Shown: positions 39,011 to 49,716, counted from the stretch's first letter. The stretch: 64,000 nucleotides of DNA from Rhizobium sp. RCAM05350 (GCA_024426085.1 CP087974.1:1612001-1676000); one strand, 5' to 3'. Made by a program: numbers and translations. Notes: generated by a model not told the origin, from the letters alone.

Positions 39011-39905
39011 ATGCCTTTTCGCGTGATTGCCGGCCGTTTCTTCTGCGTTAATTATTCTCCCGACGGAGACACGATCCGCTTCGGTCCGGACAATCTGTCC
39101 GATCTCAATCATTTGGACGGCGTTCCTGCCGAGGTGAATCGGCGAGACCATGCCAGCATTCGCCTTGAGGGGATCGATGCCCTCGAAACACATTATGAGC
39201 GCCGGCATCAGCCGCTGGAACTCGCTCTTCGCGCTCATGAAGAATTGCTTGGCTTCCTTGGAATCCGCAACGTCGTCTGGGATGCTGGACAATCCAACGT
39301 CGTTTTGGCGGGAAGATGGCGCCCAAGGCTACATCATTGCCAGGTCGAGCGATAAATACGGGCGCGTCATTGCCTTTGCCTTTCCCGGCGAACCGCCGAT
39401 AGCGAGCGGCGGCGAGCTTTTGTCGAACCGGCCATGCTCGATCCGAGCGCAAACCTCATGCTGCTGAGCCGGGGGCTGGCCTATCCGACCTATTACTGGA
39501 CGCTGTTTGCCGACCTGCGAAGTCATCTGACTGCGACGGTCGTGCAGGCGCTGCGCAGCGTTGGCATTCATGCGGTCGACGTGACGAATACCGGCTTCGA
39601 TGTTCCCTGATATGGGCGCCCTGACCGACAGGCACGTCATCATGCCCAAACTCTTTCGGCGTGCTTCCACTCATCTTGCCGGAACCGGCTCGATTTCCGG
39701 TTTCAAGGAAATGCTGGCACTCAGCGACGAACCCGTCCTTGACCTGCGAACCGCCAATTTCACGCATTTCGATACGTTCATCGAGGAAAATGGCGATACG
39801 CTCCAGTTGACGCGTTTGCCGGAAGAACTGGTCTTCGACCCGATGCCGGAACGGCCCGGCGGCGAATTCAACATTCTGGTCAACAACTCGAGTTCCATCC
39901 TCTAA
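39011..39905 (+). CDS. staphylococcal nuclease-like domain protein
   Basis: About 298 residues. The first 170 look like an SNase domain: PDGDTIRF (calcium-binding Asp), SIRLEGIDALETHY with Arg, Asp and Glu at the exact spacing of R35, D40 and E43, SSDKYGRVIAFAF with the R87 equivalent, and SRGLAYPTYYWTLF. A 130-residue C-terminal extension (PKLFRRASTHLAGTGSISGF, FIEENGDTLQLTRLPEELVF) is unknown to me. No signal peptide is visible. GGAGG precedes the ATG. Breaks lie near 39300, 39420 (one T) and 39608 (CCC-T-GATATG). It is divergent from the oxidoreductase and convergent with the MttB-family gene. Confidence 0.75.
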
Positions 39906-39928
39906 CCGCTTTGCAAAGCCGGGAGCCG

Positions 39929-41481
39929 CTAGTACCAAGCGTCAGCCATCCCGGCTTTGCGTCGCGTCATATAGTCCGACAACGCCTCTTCGATTGCCAC
40001 ATCCAGCGGCGGCGCTTCGTATTCGGCCAGCGTCTTTTCCAGCGTTTGTTGGCGCGCGCCGCCATGTCGGTCGAGCCGCCCTCCTCGCTCCACTTCTCGA
40101 AGGGCTCGTTGTCGGAGAGGGCCGAATCCCAGAACGCTGTCTGGTAGTTGCGCATCGTGTGGTCGCAGCCGAGAAAGTGGCTGCCGGGGCCGACCTGCAA
40201 GAAGGCGTCCATGGCCAGCGTGTTGTCGTCCACCACGACGCCTGCGAGATAGGAATGCAGCGCGCCGCAAAAATCGGTATCCATCACGAATTTCTCGTAG
40301 GACATGGCCAGCAGCCCATCGAGGAAGCCAGCGGAATGCAGGATGAAATTGGCGCCGCAATGCACGGCCGACAGCATCGACATGACGCCCTCCTGCATCG
40401 CCTGCCCATCCGGCAATTTCGAATTGGAGAAATTGCCGGCGCAGCGCAGCGGCAGTTTCAGCCGCCGGGCCAGCTGACCGATGACCATCGAGCCGATGGC
40501 CGGTTCCGGCGTACCGAAGGTCGGCGAGCCCGAGCGCAGCGACATCGAGGACAGGAAATTGCCGAAGATCACCGGTGCGCCCTTGCGCTCCAGCTGCGTC
40601 AGCGCACAACCGGCCAGTGTCTCGGCGTAGGACTGGGCAATGGCGCCGGCATTGGTGACGGGTCCCATCGCACCGCCGAGGATGAACGGCACGATGACCG
40701 CCGCCTGGTTGGCGCGGGCATAGGCACGCAGCGACTTCGTCATCGTGCCGTCCCAGACGAGCGGCGAGTTGACGTTGACATTGCCAAGGATGACGCAGTT
40801 TCGGTCGACGAAATCCCGGCCGAAGACGAGGCGGGCCATGTCGATGGAATCTTCCGCCCGATCCTCAGCGGTAATCGAGCCCATGAAGGCGCGATCGGAA
40901 TATTTGATATGGCTATAGACCATGTCGAGATGGCGCTTGTTGACCGGCACGTCGACCGGCTCGCAGATCGTACCACCGGAATGGTGCAGCCACGGGCTCG
41001 ACTGGGCGAGCTTGGTGAAGTTGCGGAAATCCTCCAGCGTGCCGTAGCGGCGGCCCTTGTCGAGGTCCATGACGAAAGGGGAACCATAGGCAGGGGAAAA
41101 GACGACGTTCCTGCCGCCGATCTCGACATTATGGGCGGGATTGCGCGCATGCTGGGTGAACTGGGCCGGAGCGCTCGAAACAATCTCGTTGAGCATGCCC
41201 GGCTCGAACCGCACCAGCACGCCATCAACCTTCGCCCCTGCCCGCTTCCAATAGTCAAGGCATACCGGGTCGTCGCGGAACTCAATGCCTACTTCAGACA
41301 GGATACGGTCGGCGACGCGTTCGATCTTCTGAAGGTTTTCCTCGCTTAGGATATCGTATGTCGGAATGTTGCGGGCGATATAGGGAACACCCGCTATCTT
41401 TGCCCCGTTGTCACGCCGAGCCGGACGAGCGGAGCGTGAGCGTCTTGCCGGTTCTGCGTCGATAGCCACGAGCGTTTCCAT
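39929..41481 (-). CDS. MttB-family trimethylamine/betaine methyltransferase homologue
   Basis: 517 residues. The MttB superfamily moves a methyl group from a quaternary or tertiary amine to a corrinoid protein. VFSPAYGSPFVMDLDKGRRY, TLEDFRNFTKLAQSSPWLHH, GAMGPVTNAGAIAQSYAETL and LQVGPGSHFLGCDHTMRNYQ are typical. No in-frame amber codon occurs, so it belongs to the non-pyrrolysine branch, some of which use glycine betaine. The frame breaks near 40050 (GGAAAAGACG; one more A restores KKTLAEYEAPPLDVAIEEAL). GGGGAGGAAG precedes the ATG. A LysR gene is divergent 90 bases away; no corrinoid protein gene is in the window. Confidence 0.88.
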
Positions 41482-41571
41482 ATGCTTCCTCCCCTTTTCT
41501 CAGTCGAGGCTAACTGCGAAAAAGGCCCCTGTAACGCTGGAAAAATTGGAGACATGATATAAGCTGGATTT

Positions 41572-42495
41572 ATGGAAACCTTGCGCCGCCTGCTACCCTC
41601 CGCGTCCAGCCTGATCGTCTTTGAGGCCGCTGGTCGACATCAGAATTTCACCCGTGCCGCCAATGAACTGACGATGACGCAGGCCGCCGTCTCCTATGCC
41701 ATTCGCGGGCTGGAGGAACAGCTCGGCGTGCCGCTGTTTCACCGCGTCCATCGCGCCGTGCAATTGACCGAAGCAGGCGAGAAATTCCATGCCGATGTAT
41801 CGCTCGGCCTGTCGCGTATCCAGAAATCAGCCGAGGAAATCCGCGCCAAGCGCCGCGAGACGAATGTGACGCTCGCAGCCTCGACCGCCTTTGCCTCGAT
41901 GTGGATGTTGCCGCGGCTGACGAAACTGCGCGAAGACCTGCCCGAGATCGACCTGCGCATCCAGACCAGCGTACGCGATCTCGACCTGGAAGAAGAGCCG
42001 ATCCCGCTCGCCGTCCGCGGCGGCGGCGATCCGCTCCACTGGCCGCGCTACCATACAGCACTTTTGGCACCAGAGGTCATCAGCGCGGTCGCGTCGCCCG
42101 CCTTCGTCGAAGCCAACGGCATGCCACAGCGCCCTGCCGATCTCCTGAAGCACCCGTTGATCCATCTGGAGGAGCCGGTCAGGCAGGCCTATAGCTGGCA
42201 GGAATGGTTTGCCAGCGCCGGCGTTTCCTATCCGACCAAAGCGCGGCGGCTGACGTTGAACGACTATGTCCTGGTCATCCAGGCTGTGCTCGCCGGCGAA
42301 GGTATCGCGCTTGGCTGGAACCATCTGATCGAACGGCAGGTCCGCTCGGGCGCGCTCGTCCCGGTCGGCAATCATGTGCTGAAGACGGATCTGGCGTTCT
42401 ACGTCGTCTGGCCGCGGTCGCGCGAACTCAATCAGCAGGCCTGCCGGGTGCGTGATTGGCTGCTGGAAGAAGGGCGCCGCGAACGGGAGGGCTAA
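41572..42495 (+). CDS. LysR family transcriptional regulator (GcvA-like)
   Basis: 307 residues, intact. Winged HTH at residues 10-65 (LIVFEAAGRHQNFTRAANEL, TQAAVSYAIRGLEEQLGVPL) and an effector domain with the GcvA-like SWQEWFASAGV and QAVLAGEGIALGWNHL. Divergent from the MttB-family gene, so it probably controls that gene and itself in response to an amine or its product. A short ATAA-N7-TTAT dyad (41559-41573) overlaps the start codon, but I would not call it an operator with confidence. Confidence 0.93.
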   Translation: METLRRLLPSASSLIVFEAAGRHQNFTRAANELTMTQAAVSYAIRGLEEQLGVPLFHRVHRAVQLTEAGEKFHADVSLGLSRIQKSAEEIRAKRRETNVTLAASTAFASMWMLPRLTKLREDLPEIDLRIQTSVRDLDLEEEPIPLAVRGGGDPLHWPRYHTALLAPEVISAVASPAFVEANGMPQRPADLLKHPLIHLEEPVRQAYSWQEWFASAGVSYPTKARRLTLNDYVLVIQAVLAGEGIALGWNHLIERQVRSGALVPVGNHVLKTDLAFYVVWPRSRELNQQACRVRDWLLEEGRREREG

Positions 42496-42503
42496 GCGGA
42501 GGG

Positions 42504-43866
42504 TTAGACCGCGACGGAGAGTGCCGGGCCGGCTTCCTGATATTTCTCGGCGAGATAGCGCAGTGTCGTGACGGAGTCCGCTGGCTTGCCGTAGAAGTAG
42601 CCCTGCCCCATGCCGCAGCCGAGGCCTTTCAGCTTCAGCGCCTCTGAGAAATCCTCGATCCCTTCGGCGACGACTTCAAGGTTCAAGCCATCGCACATGG
42701 CGATGATCGCCTTGACGATGTGCTCGGACGCCCGGTCGGCCGAAATGCGCGAGACGAAGGCCCGGTCGACCTTGACCTTGTCGAACGAAAAATCCCGGAG
42801 ACGGCCGAGGCTCGATTGTCCTGTGCCGAAATCATCGAGCGAGATACGCACGCCGGCCGCCCGAAGTTCGGTAACGATCTTCTGGGCCACGTCCGCATCG
42901 GTCATGACCGCGGTCTCGGTAATTTCGAGTTCCAGCCGACGCGGATCGAGCCCGGCGCGCTGAATGATCGACAGAACGTTGGTGCTGGTCATCGGGTCCA
43001 TCAGCTGCGCCGATGACAGGTTGAAGGATAAAAACAGCTCCTTCGGCCAGAGCAGCGCGGTCTCGGCAGCCTTGCGCAGCAGCGTTTCAGAGAGAGAATC
43101 GATGAAGCCGCGTTCTTCTGCGAGCGGCACGAAAACGGCCGGCGAGACATAACCGAGATCCGGATCGCACCAGCGGGCGAGAGCTTCGAAACCAACCACC
43201 ATATCCGTCTTCAGATTGACGATCGGCTGGAAATGCACATCGACCTCGTCGGCGATGATGGCATTGCGCAACGCCTGCTCGAGCTGCGTCGCGCTTCATC
43301 TCCTGGGCGATTTCCTGGGAATAGACGGTGATCTGGCCGCGCCTGCGACGCTTGGAACGGTAGAGCGCCGTATCGGCGCTTTTCAAAAGATCCTCGAATT
43401 CCTCGCCGGCAAACGGATAGACGGCAAACCCGAAGGATGCCGAAAGGCGCACATTCCGCTCGCCGAGATCGAAGGGAGCCGACAGCACCTCTTTCAGCAT
43501 ATGGCCGATCTTTTCGGCGGCCTTCCGCCTCGAACACCAGCGGCAAAACGAAGGCGAACTCGTCGCCGCCGGCGCGGGATCACGGTTGCGCCATCCGGTA
43601 CGCAGGCCAGCAGGCGGTTGGCCACCTGGCAGAGGATTTCATCGCCGGCATTGGGGCCGAAGAGATCGTTGATCGGCTTGAACCCGTCGAGATTGGCGAG
43701 GCCGATCGTGAATGGCGCAGGATCGCTGGCGCGATCGGCGGCGATTTCCGCGCACCTTGTCACGCAGTCTGTAGGAATTACCCAGCCCGGTCAGCGGATC
43801 GGTATAGGCCATTGCATGCAAATCATTCCGGCTGATGTGCTGAGACGGTGTTTCAGCAGAATTCAT
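42504..43866 (-). CDS. GGDEF-EAL cyclic di-GMP enzyme
   Basis: About 456 residues, cytoplasmic. GGDEF domain (YTDPLTGLGNSYRLRDKV, LANLDGFKPINDLFG, AGGDEFAF after repair) and a complete EAL domain: GFEALARW, FNLSSAQLM, LELEITET, LDDFGTGQSSLGRL, FDKVKVDRAF, EVVAEGIED and GQGYFYGKP. All phosphodiesterase residues are present, so it should break down c-di-GMP; the GGDEF part may be active or GTP-sensing. Four breaks (near 43748, 43575, 43527, 43292) are all restored by adding CG to CGCG-type sites. It follows the PAS-receiver gene by 200 bases on the same strand. Confidence 0.92.
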
Positions 43867-44065
43867 AAACGCATTCCCAGGATTGGCTTCAAGGCAGTGT
43901 CAGGAACAGACGATGGGCATGGAGGGTTAAGATTTCGAAAGCACCTCTTCCTCTCTTTCCGCGTCCTCCTCCCCAATTCTAGGGAGTTGACATCAATACG
44001 GTTCAAACCTGTGCTCTTGCTTGCCTTTCCCGGACTGCTTCTGGACCAGACCAACAGATCGGGCG

Positions 44066-45800
44066 TTAGCCCGCCATGCGTTCGGCTTTGGCATTGACGA
44101 ACTTGCGATAGACGGCCTCGATCATGTCCGGACTGATCGGCTTGGTGATGTAATCGTCCATTCCAGCCAACTTGCTTTCCTCGATATCGATATCGAGGGC
44201 CTGCGCCGTGACAGCGATGATGGGCGTCTGGAAGCTTGCGTTTTTTTCGAGAGCGCGGATTGCGCGTCGCATCAAAACCGTTCATCACGGGCATCGAGAC
44301 GTCCATCAGCACAAGGTTCGGCCGATGTTGCTGCCAAAGCTTGACCGCCTCCTCGCCATTGGCGGCGATGCGATAGGATATGCCTATCCCTTCGAGAATC
44401 TGGGCAAAGACGAACTGGTTGATTTCGTTGTCTTCGGCCACCACGACTTCGACTTCCGGCATGGGCCTGCCAGTCGGGCTGATGTCCGGCACGATGATCT
44501 CCCAATCCGCCGGCCCATCGACTTCTGCCGAAGGCAGCTCGCCGATGCCGTTTTCGCACAGGGCAAGAACGCTGGCTCGCAGTTCGACGGCTTTCCAATC
44601 CCTGGCGATAACCAGCGACGGAGATATCGTCCAGCTAGCGACCGTCGCCAGCGCATCCGCCATCATGCCATCGATCAGAAATGCATCGATTTCGACACCG
44701 CGCGCCGTACAGGCATCCTTGAATGCCGCAAGCTCGGTGGTGTTCCTGACCGCGCAGGCATCAAAGCCCCAGCGGCGCAGCTGTGGTACCAGGTTGACTT
44801 CAAGAGCCGCAGCGGTCGTCATCAAGAGGATTTTCTGCCTGCCCCTCATGTCGGGGTCGATGATCGCGCCGGCTTCTACCAGATGCTGCATATCGATCGA
44901 GCGGAAGGGATCGTAGCAGTTCTGCGCCGGAACGAAGGCGCTGTAGTCCTTGATTTGCAGCGGCGACCGGCCGGACGTGGCGTCCTCCAGCCCGCTATAA
45001 CCGACGACGAGATCGGTCACGTCGTTCATGCAGGTGACCAGCAGATATTTGCCGGGGTCACCGATACGGAACTTGCGGGTGACGACCCAGAGATCCTCTC
45101 CATCGGCCTGAACGATCTGCTCCGGCACGCTATGGACCTCGCCGGTTTCCAGCGTTGCGCGGTCGGACCGTTCAAATTTTTCAGCGAGATCAGGCTCCAG
45201 CAGATCCCACACGGACCGGCCGAGAATGGCCTCCGCAGTCATGCCGTGCAGGGCGCAGAACGCCTTGTTGACGGCGATATAGCTGAGGCTTCTATCCTTG
45301 ACGCAGATCGGGTTGGGCAGGCAGTCGAGGATACCCTCGGTGAGTTCGACGCGCTCAAGGTCGAGCTGCATCTGTTCTTCCGCTTCTTCTGCTCGGAGAC
45401 GTCGCTGATCGCGACGATACCGAGACCGCTCGACAGCCGCCGCTTGCGCACATTGATCCAGCGGTGGCGGCCAATACGCCTCGACGATGTCGAAACGCTC
45501 GCGCCAGTGATGCGAAAGATGTTCGGAAATCCATTCGTCGCGATTGGAGTGACGACGGCTGGTTTCAGGCGCAGTGCCGCTGCGAACGCCGGAATCGAAG
45601 ATAGCGCCCAGAAAATCCTTCAGCCGGGTGCCGGCCTCCAGAAAATGAGCCGGAATAGGATAGAACTGGAGAATGGGACGGCTGGCAAAAACAATCTCAT
45701 CATTCTTGTCGCAGACAAGAATGGCCAAGCCGAGCGCGTCAGACGTCGCCTCAAGCACGGTTTTCTGGATGTTCGCGCCGAAAGACGCTACATCATTCAT
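44066..45800 (-). CDS. PAS domain protein with two receiver-like domains
   Basis: About 578 residues. An N-terminal PAS-like region (NDEIVFASRPILQFYPIPAH), a second PAS (LDCLPNPICVKDRSLSYIAV, FCALHGMTAEAILGRSVWDL), a degenerate receiver (KILLMTTAAALEVNLVPQLR, AFLIDGMMADA) and a complete C-terminal receiver (VVVAEDNEINQFVFAQILEG, LVLMDVSMPVMNG, IIAVTAQAL, YITKPIS). No histidine kinase domain lies between them. Two compensating breaks scramble about 30 residues near 45370-45470, and another lies near 44270. The ATG at 45800 has GAGG nine bases upstream. It probably receives phosphate from a separate kinase and may act on the neighbouring GGDEF-EAL protein. Confidence 0.85.
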
Positions 45801-46081
45801 TGCATAGCCCTCATATAACCTTGGCGGCTTCTTTTTCCGGGGACATGCTGACGGACCCACCAATAAGGCCGTATCTGGGGTTCAAATCCCGGGCGGGCAG
45901 CTGCGCCTCGGGCTCCAAATGACAAAACCTGTGTTCATTCAGGTTGTTGCCGAACGTCGCAGCTTTGTATTAAGGCCTGATTAAACCCGGGCGAATTTGT
46001 CATTGACCTACACCTTGATACAGCCGGGGATAGATCCTCCGCCGTACTTTTCATACGACTGCAGATCCCGGACAATAGCCC
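45801..46081. other. divergent intergenic region with tRNA T-arm-like fragment
   Basis: 281 bases between the divergent PAS-receiver and mutL genes. Around 45878-45895 CTGGGGTTCAAATCCCGGG looks like a tRNA T arm and is followed by GGCGGGC, but no 5' half exists. Nothing else was recognised; promoters for both genes must lie here. Confidence 0.3.
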
Positions 46082-47879
46082 ATGGCCATCAAACAGCTCT
46101 CAGAAACCCTCATCAACCAGATCGCCGCCGGCGAGGTCATCGAACGGCCTGCCAGTGCGGCCAAGGAGTTGATCGAGAATGCACTCGATGCCGGGGCAAC
46201 CCGCATCGAGATCGCCACAGCGGGCGGCGGCAAGACCTTGCTGCGGGTGACCGATAACGGCTCCGGCATGGGACCGGACGATCTGGAACTTGCAGTGCGC
46301 CGCCACTGCACCTCGAAACTCGACGACAACTTGTTGGATATCCGCACGCTCGGGTTCCGCGGCGAGGCCCTGCCCTCGATCGGCCTCGGTCGCGCGGCTG
46401 ACGATCACCAGCCGGCCGGCCGGCGCCAGCCATGGTGCCGAGATTGCGGTTTTTGGCGGTAAGCTGCAGCCGGTGAAACCGGCTGCCGTCAATCAGGGCA
46501 CCGTGGTCGAGGTGCGCGACCTGTTCTTTGCCACGCCGGCGCGGCTCAATTTCATGAAGACGGAACGGGCCGAGGCGTCGGCGATCTCCGATGTCGTGCG
46601 CCGCATGGCGATCGCCTTTCCAGGCGTCCGCTTCGTGCTTTCTGGTTCCGACCGCACGACGCTGGAATTCGCCTCGACCGGCGACGACCGGCTGGCCCGC
46701 ATCGCCCAGGTTCTGGGCCGGGATTTCCACGACAATGCGATCGAGATCGATGCCGAGCGCGAGGGGGCGCGGCTGACCGGTTTTGCCGGGGTTCCGACCT
46801 TCAACCGCGGCAACTCGCTGCAGCAATATGCCTTTGTCAACGGCCGCCCTGTACAAGACAAGCTGATCTGGTCGGCGCTGCGCGCCGCCTATGCCGAGAC
46901 CATTCCGCAGGGACGCTATCCGGTCGCCGTGTTGTCGCTGACGGTCGATCCGGATGTGGTCGATGTCAACGTGCATCCGGCAAAGTCCGACGTCCGCTTC
47001 CGCGACCCCGGCATGGTGCGGGGGCTGATCATCGGCGCGATCCGCCAGGCGCTGGCGCAGGACGGTGACCGGGCCTCGACGACGGGCGCCAGCGGCCTGA
47101 TGCGGGCTTTCAGGCCAGAGCCACAGCGATCGAACGTCAACTGGACCGCCGCCGCCTCCCCTTACCGGCCGATGGATTTTGGCTCGATGCCGAATGGTTT
47201 GGCGGAACGGCCGCAGGCAGCCTTTGCCGAAATGGCAACCCCATCGGCCCGCGCGCCGATGGCCGAGCCCGAACTTGCAGTGGCACCACAGCCGGACAGA
47301 TCGCACCCGCTTGGCGCTGCCCGCGCAGCTGCATGAAAACTATATCGTTGCCCAGACGGAGGACGGCCTGGTCATCGTCGACCAGCATGCCGCCCATGAA
47401 CGGCTGGTGTTCGAGGAATTGCGCAAGGGCCTGAATTCGCGGCCGATCCCGGCCCAAGCCCTGCTCATTCCCGAGATCGTCGATCTGCCGGAAGACGATT
47501 GCGACCGGCTGATCGGCCATTCGGCTGAATTCTCACGGCTGGGTCTCGGCATCGAGCGCTTCGGCCCCGGCGCCATCGCCATTCGCGAAACACCCTCGAT
47601 GCTCGGCGAGATGGATGCCGTCGGACTGGTGCGGCAATTGGCTGACGAGCTGGCCGAATGGGATACCGCCAACGGCCTTGCCAGCCGGCTCGATTATCTC
47701 GCCGCGACCATGGCCTGCCATGGCTCAGTGCGTTCCGGCCGGCGGCTGCGGCCCGAGGAAATGAAGCGCTGCTGCGACAGATGGAGGCAACGCCCGGCTC
47801 CGGCCAGTGCAACCACGGACGGCCGACCTATATCGAGCTGAAACTGTCCGATATCGAGCGACTGTTCGGACGTAGCTGA
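46082..47879 (+). CDS. mutL: DNA mismatch repair protein MutL
   Basis: Matchmaker ATPase of mismatch repair, about 600 residues. The GHKL site is intact: [57 protein letters not shown]. The linker is Pro/Ala-rich and the C-terminal dimer domain shows [15 protein letters not shown] and the end [15 protein letters not shown]. The QHAAHER motif without the DQHAxxERIxYE endonuclease set of MutL with nuclease activity should be checked. Breaks lie near 46387, 47325 (CCCGCGCAGC; adding CG gives [14 protein letters not shown]) and 47765. It heads the plus-strand pair with DUF2093. Confidence 0.95.
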
Positions 47880-47929
47880 GCAACAGTACAGTCAATTGCG
47901 CTGGAAATCCGGCCGCTGTAGCACTTTTA

Positions 47930-47982
47930 TCTACCGCATAATTCCTTAAATCGATTCCTGATTTAAGGAATTATGCGGTAGA
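47930..47982. repeat. perfect 23-bp extragenic palindrome
   Basis: Arms of 23 bases starting TCTACCGCATAATTCC and ending GGAATTATGCGGTAGA pair perfectly around the loop GATTCCT, 50 bases behind mutL. It could end transcription or be a dispersed rhizobial palindrome; one copy is in the window. Confidence 0.7.
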
Positions 47983-48098
47983 GCATGATCGCAAACAGAT
48001 GACGCCGGGATGCACGTTGCCTGATCGCGTCCAACCGGATGCTTGTCGAGACTGTGCTTCCCAGGAGCGGGCGAACATTGATGCGGGGTCGAAGGACA

Positions 48099-48330
48099 AT
48101 GAATAGATTTGAGGGCAACAACAATCGGGAAGCCAAGATCCGCTATCTCGACGGCGACTTCCAGATCGTGCTGCCTGGATCGTATGTCATCTGTGCGATG
48201 ACCGGCGCGATCATCCCCGTCGATGAACTACGCTACTGGAGCGTTGCGACGGCAGGAACCCTATACCGACGCGGAAGCCTCCTATCAGGCCGACAAGCGC
48301 GCCGGTATCCTGCCAAACCAGAAGAACTAG
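48099..48330 (+). CDS. DUF2093 domain protein
   Basis: Conserved alphaproteobacterial protein of unknown function, about 77 residues: MNRFEGNNNREAKIRYLDGD, FQIVLPGSYVICAMTGA, IPVDELRYWSVA. The frame breaks near 48248 (GTTGCGACGG); adding CG restores ARRQEPYTDAEASYQADKRA and the stop at 48330. GAAGGA precedes the ATG. It is convergent with lpxK and linked to mutL as in other rhizobia. The short length and cysteine suggest a zinc-ribbon-like fold, but this is a guess. Confidence 0.88.
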
Positions 48331-48355
48331 CCTCCAGCCGGTTTCGACTGCGGCG

Positions 48356-49394
48356 CTAAACCTGTGACTTGCGCAGGTTACGGATCTGCGCCGCCTTGAT
48401 CGCCGCGTCGATGATCTTGCCCGGCGAGCCGGGATCGTCGAAGCGGACCTCCACCTCGATCACCTTGCTCTTTGCCATCAGTTCTCCGGCACGGCCATGC
48501 TCGGGTTCAAGCCGGACCATGTCCTTGGCGGTGGTCACCAGCTGGTAGCCATGGGCGGCCGCGTGATCGAGCAGATCGCTGATCTCGTCCTCGGAAAAAT
48601 GGTGATGGTCCGGAAAGCTGCGGGTTTCGGCGATGACGGCCCCTGTCTCGCGTACCGTGCGGAAGAACTTTTCCGGATCGGCGATGCCGACCCAGGCCAG
48701 CACCGGGACATCCTTCAACCCGCCATCGTCGAGATGTTCGACGTTGGCGGCATGCATCTGCTTGCCGGCGCGCGCCGAGCGGCGGATCAGGGCATCGGCA
48801 CGGTCACCATTGCCGATCTTCAACAAAGCCGAGGCGTGACGTATCTGCTGGCGGATCGGTGCGCGCACCGGACCGGCCGGGATCAGGAAACCGTTGCCAA
48901 TGCCGCGGCGGCTGTCGATCACCAGCAGGGAAAAATCGAATGTCAGCCTGGCGCTCTGGAAACCGTCATCCATGATGATGATGTCGGCGCCTTCGGCCAC
49001 CAGCCGGCGAGCGCCGTCGACACGCTTGCGGCAGACGACGGCCAGACCTTCGCGGGCCAGAAGCAGCGGTTCGTCGCCGACATCGCGGGCACGGTGGTGG
49101 GCGGGATCGACGACGGTGGTCACATCGAGCGAGCCGCCATAACCGCGGCTGAGAAAGCCGGGCTTCAGCCCGCGCCGGCAGGGCAGCCTGCGCAAGCGCG
49201 ATGGCGGTCGGTGTCTTGCCGGCCCCGCCGACGGTGAAATTGCCAACGCAGATGACGGGGACAGGTACCGACGCACGACGCGCATGGTCCATGCGCGAAC
49301 CGGAAATGCGTCCGTAAATCCAGGAGAAGGGCCAGAGGCCGTAGGCGCGCCAATCCGCTTTGGTCCACCAGAACGGTGGTGCATCAGAAACCAT
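48356..49394 (-). CDS. lpxK: tetraacyldisaccharide 4'-kinase
   Basis: Inner-membrane kinase that adds the 4'-phosphate in lipid A synthesis, about 346 residues. The N-terminal amphipathic segment ([20 protein letters not shown]), the Walker [20 protein letters not shown], the FLSRGYGG strand, [10 protein letters not shown] and [13 protein letters not shown] are all there. The frame breaks near 49187 (GGCGCGGG; adding CG gives [18 protein letters not shown]). GGAAGGAC precedes the ATG at 49394. waaA, which usually sits next to it, is here separated by an HAD phosphatase and a flagellin gene. Confidence 0.95.
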
Positions 49395-49716
49395 CAGTCC
49401 TTCCAGGCCTCCCCGCGCCGGCCGGTTTTTCCCGGTTTTCGCAATGTTCTGCGCGGCAAAATTCTTGTCCTATTCAAAACATTTTTTTCAACAGAAAAAA
49501 CCGTCTCTATCCACGACACAAAACGGCAGATTGCCGGGAATTGCAAGCCGTGCACGCATCGACCGGCTCAGCCGGCCGTTCACACGCGACCGCCAAACAT
49601 CGTCCCGACGCTGACTGCAACCCATGCGATATACCGAGTATTAACCAGTCTGCGGCACTCTCGGTTAACCAGAATGGTGCCCTTCCGTTTTCCTGTTTTT
49701 CGTAGCGGACCTTAAA
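49395..49716. promoter_or_regulatory. divergent lpxK/flagellin intergenic region with TTAACCAG repeats
   Basis: 322 bases. TTAACCAG occurs at 49641-49648 and 49665-49672, 24 bases apart, and GGTTAA (49663-49668) also pairs with the first TTAACC. This lies 45-75 bases before the flagellin start and is a candidate activator site. AT-rich tract around 49465-49500. No gene seen. Confidence 0.4.

Noticed and set aside
37117..41349. Long plus-strand frames opposite to the oxidoreductase (394 codons) and the MttB-family gene (451 codons)
   Set aside because: Antisense shadows without ribosome binding site or recognisable domain.
39929..41481. Pyrrolysine codon in the MttB-family gene
   Set aside because: No in-frame TAG occurs before the normal end and no pyl genes are present; it belongs to the non-pyrrolysine branch.
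44172..45818. A 548-codon open frame on plus, opposite to the PAS-receiver gene
   Set aside because: It is the antisense shadow of a gene with clear PAS and receiver motifs. It has no family similarity and mirrors GC-rich codon structure.
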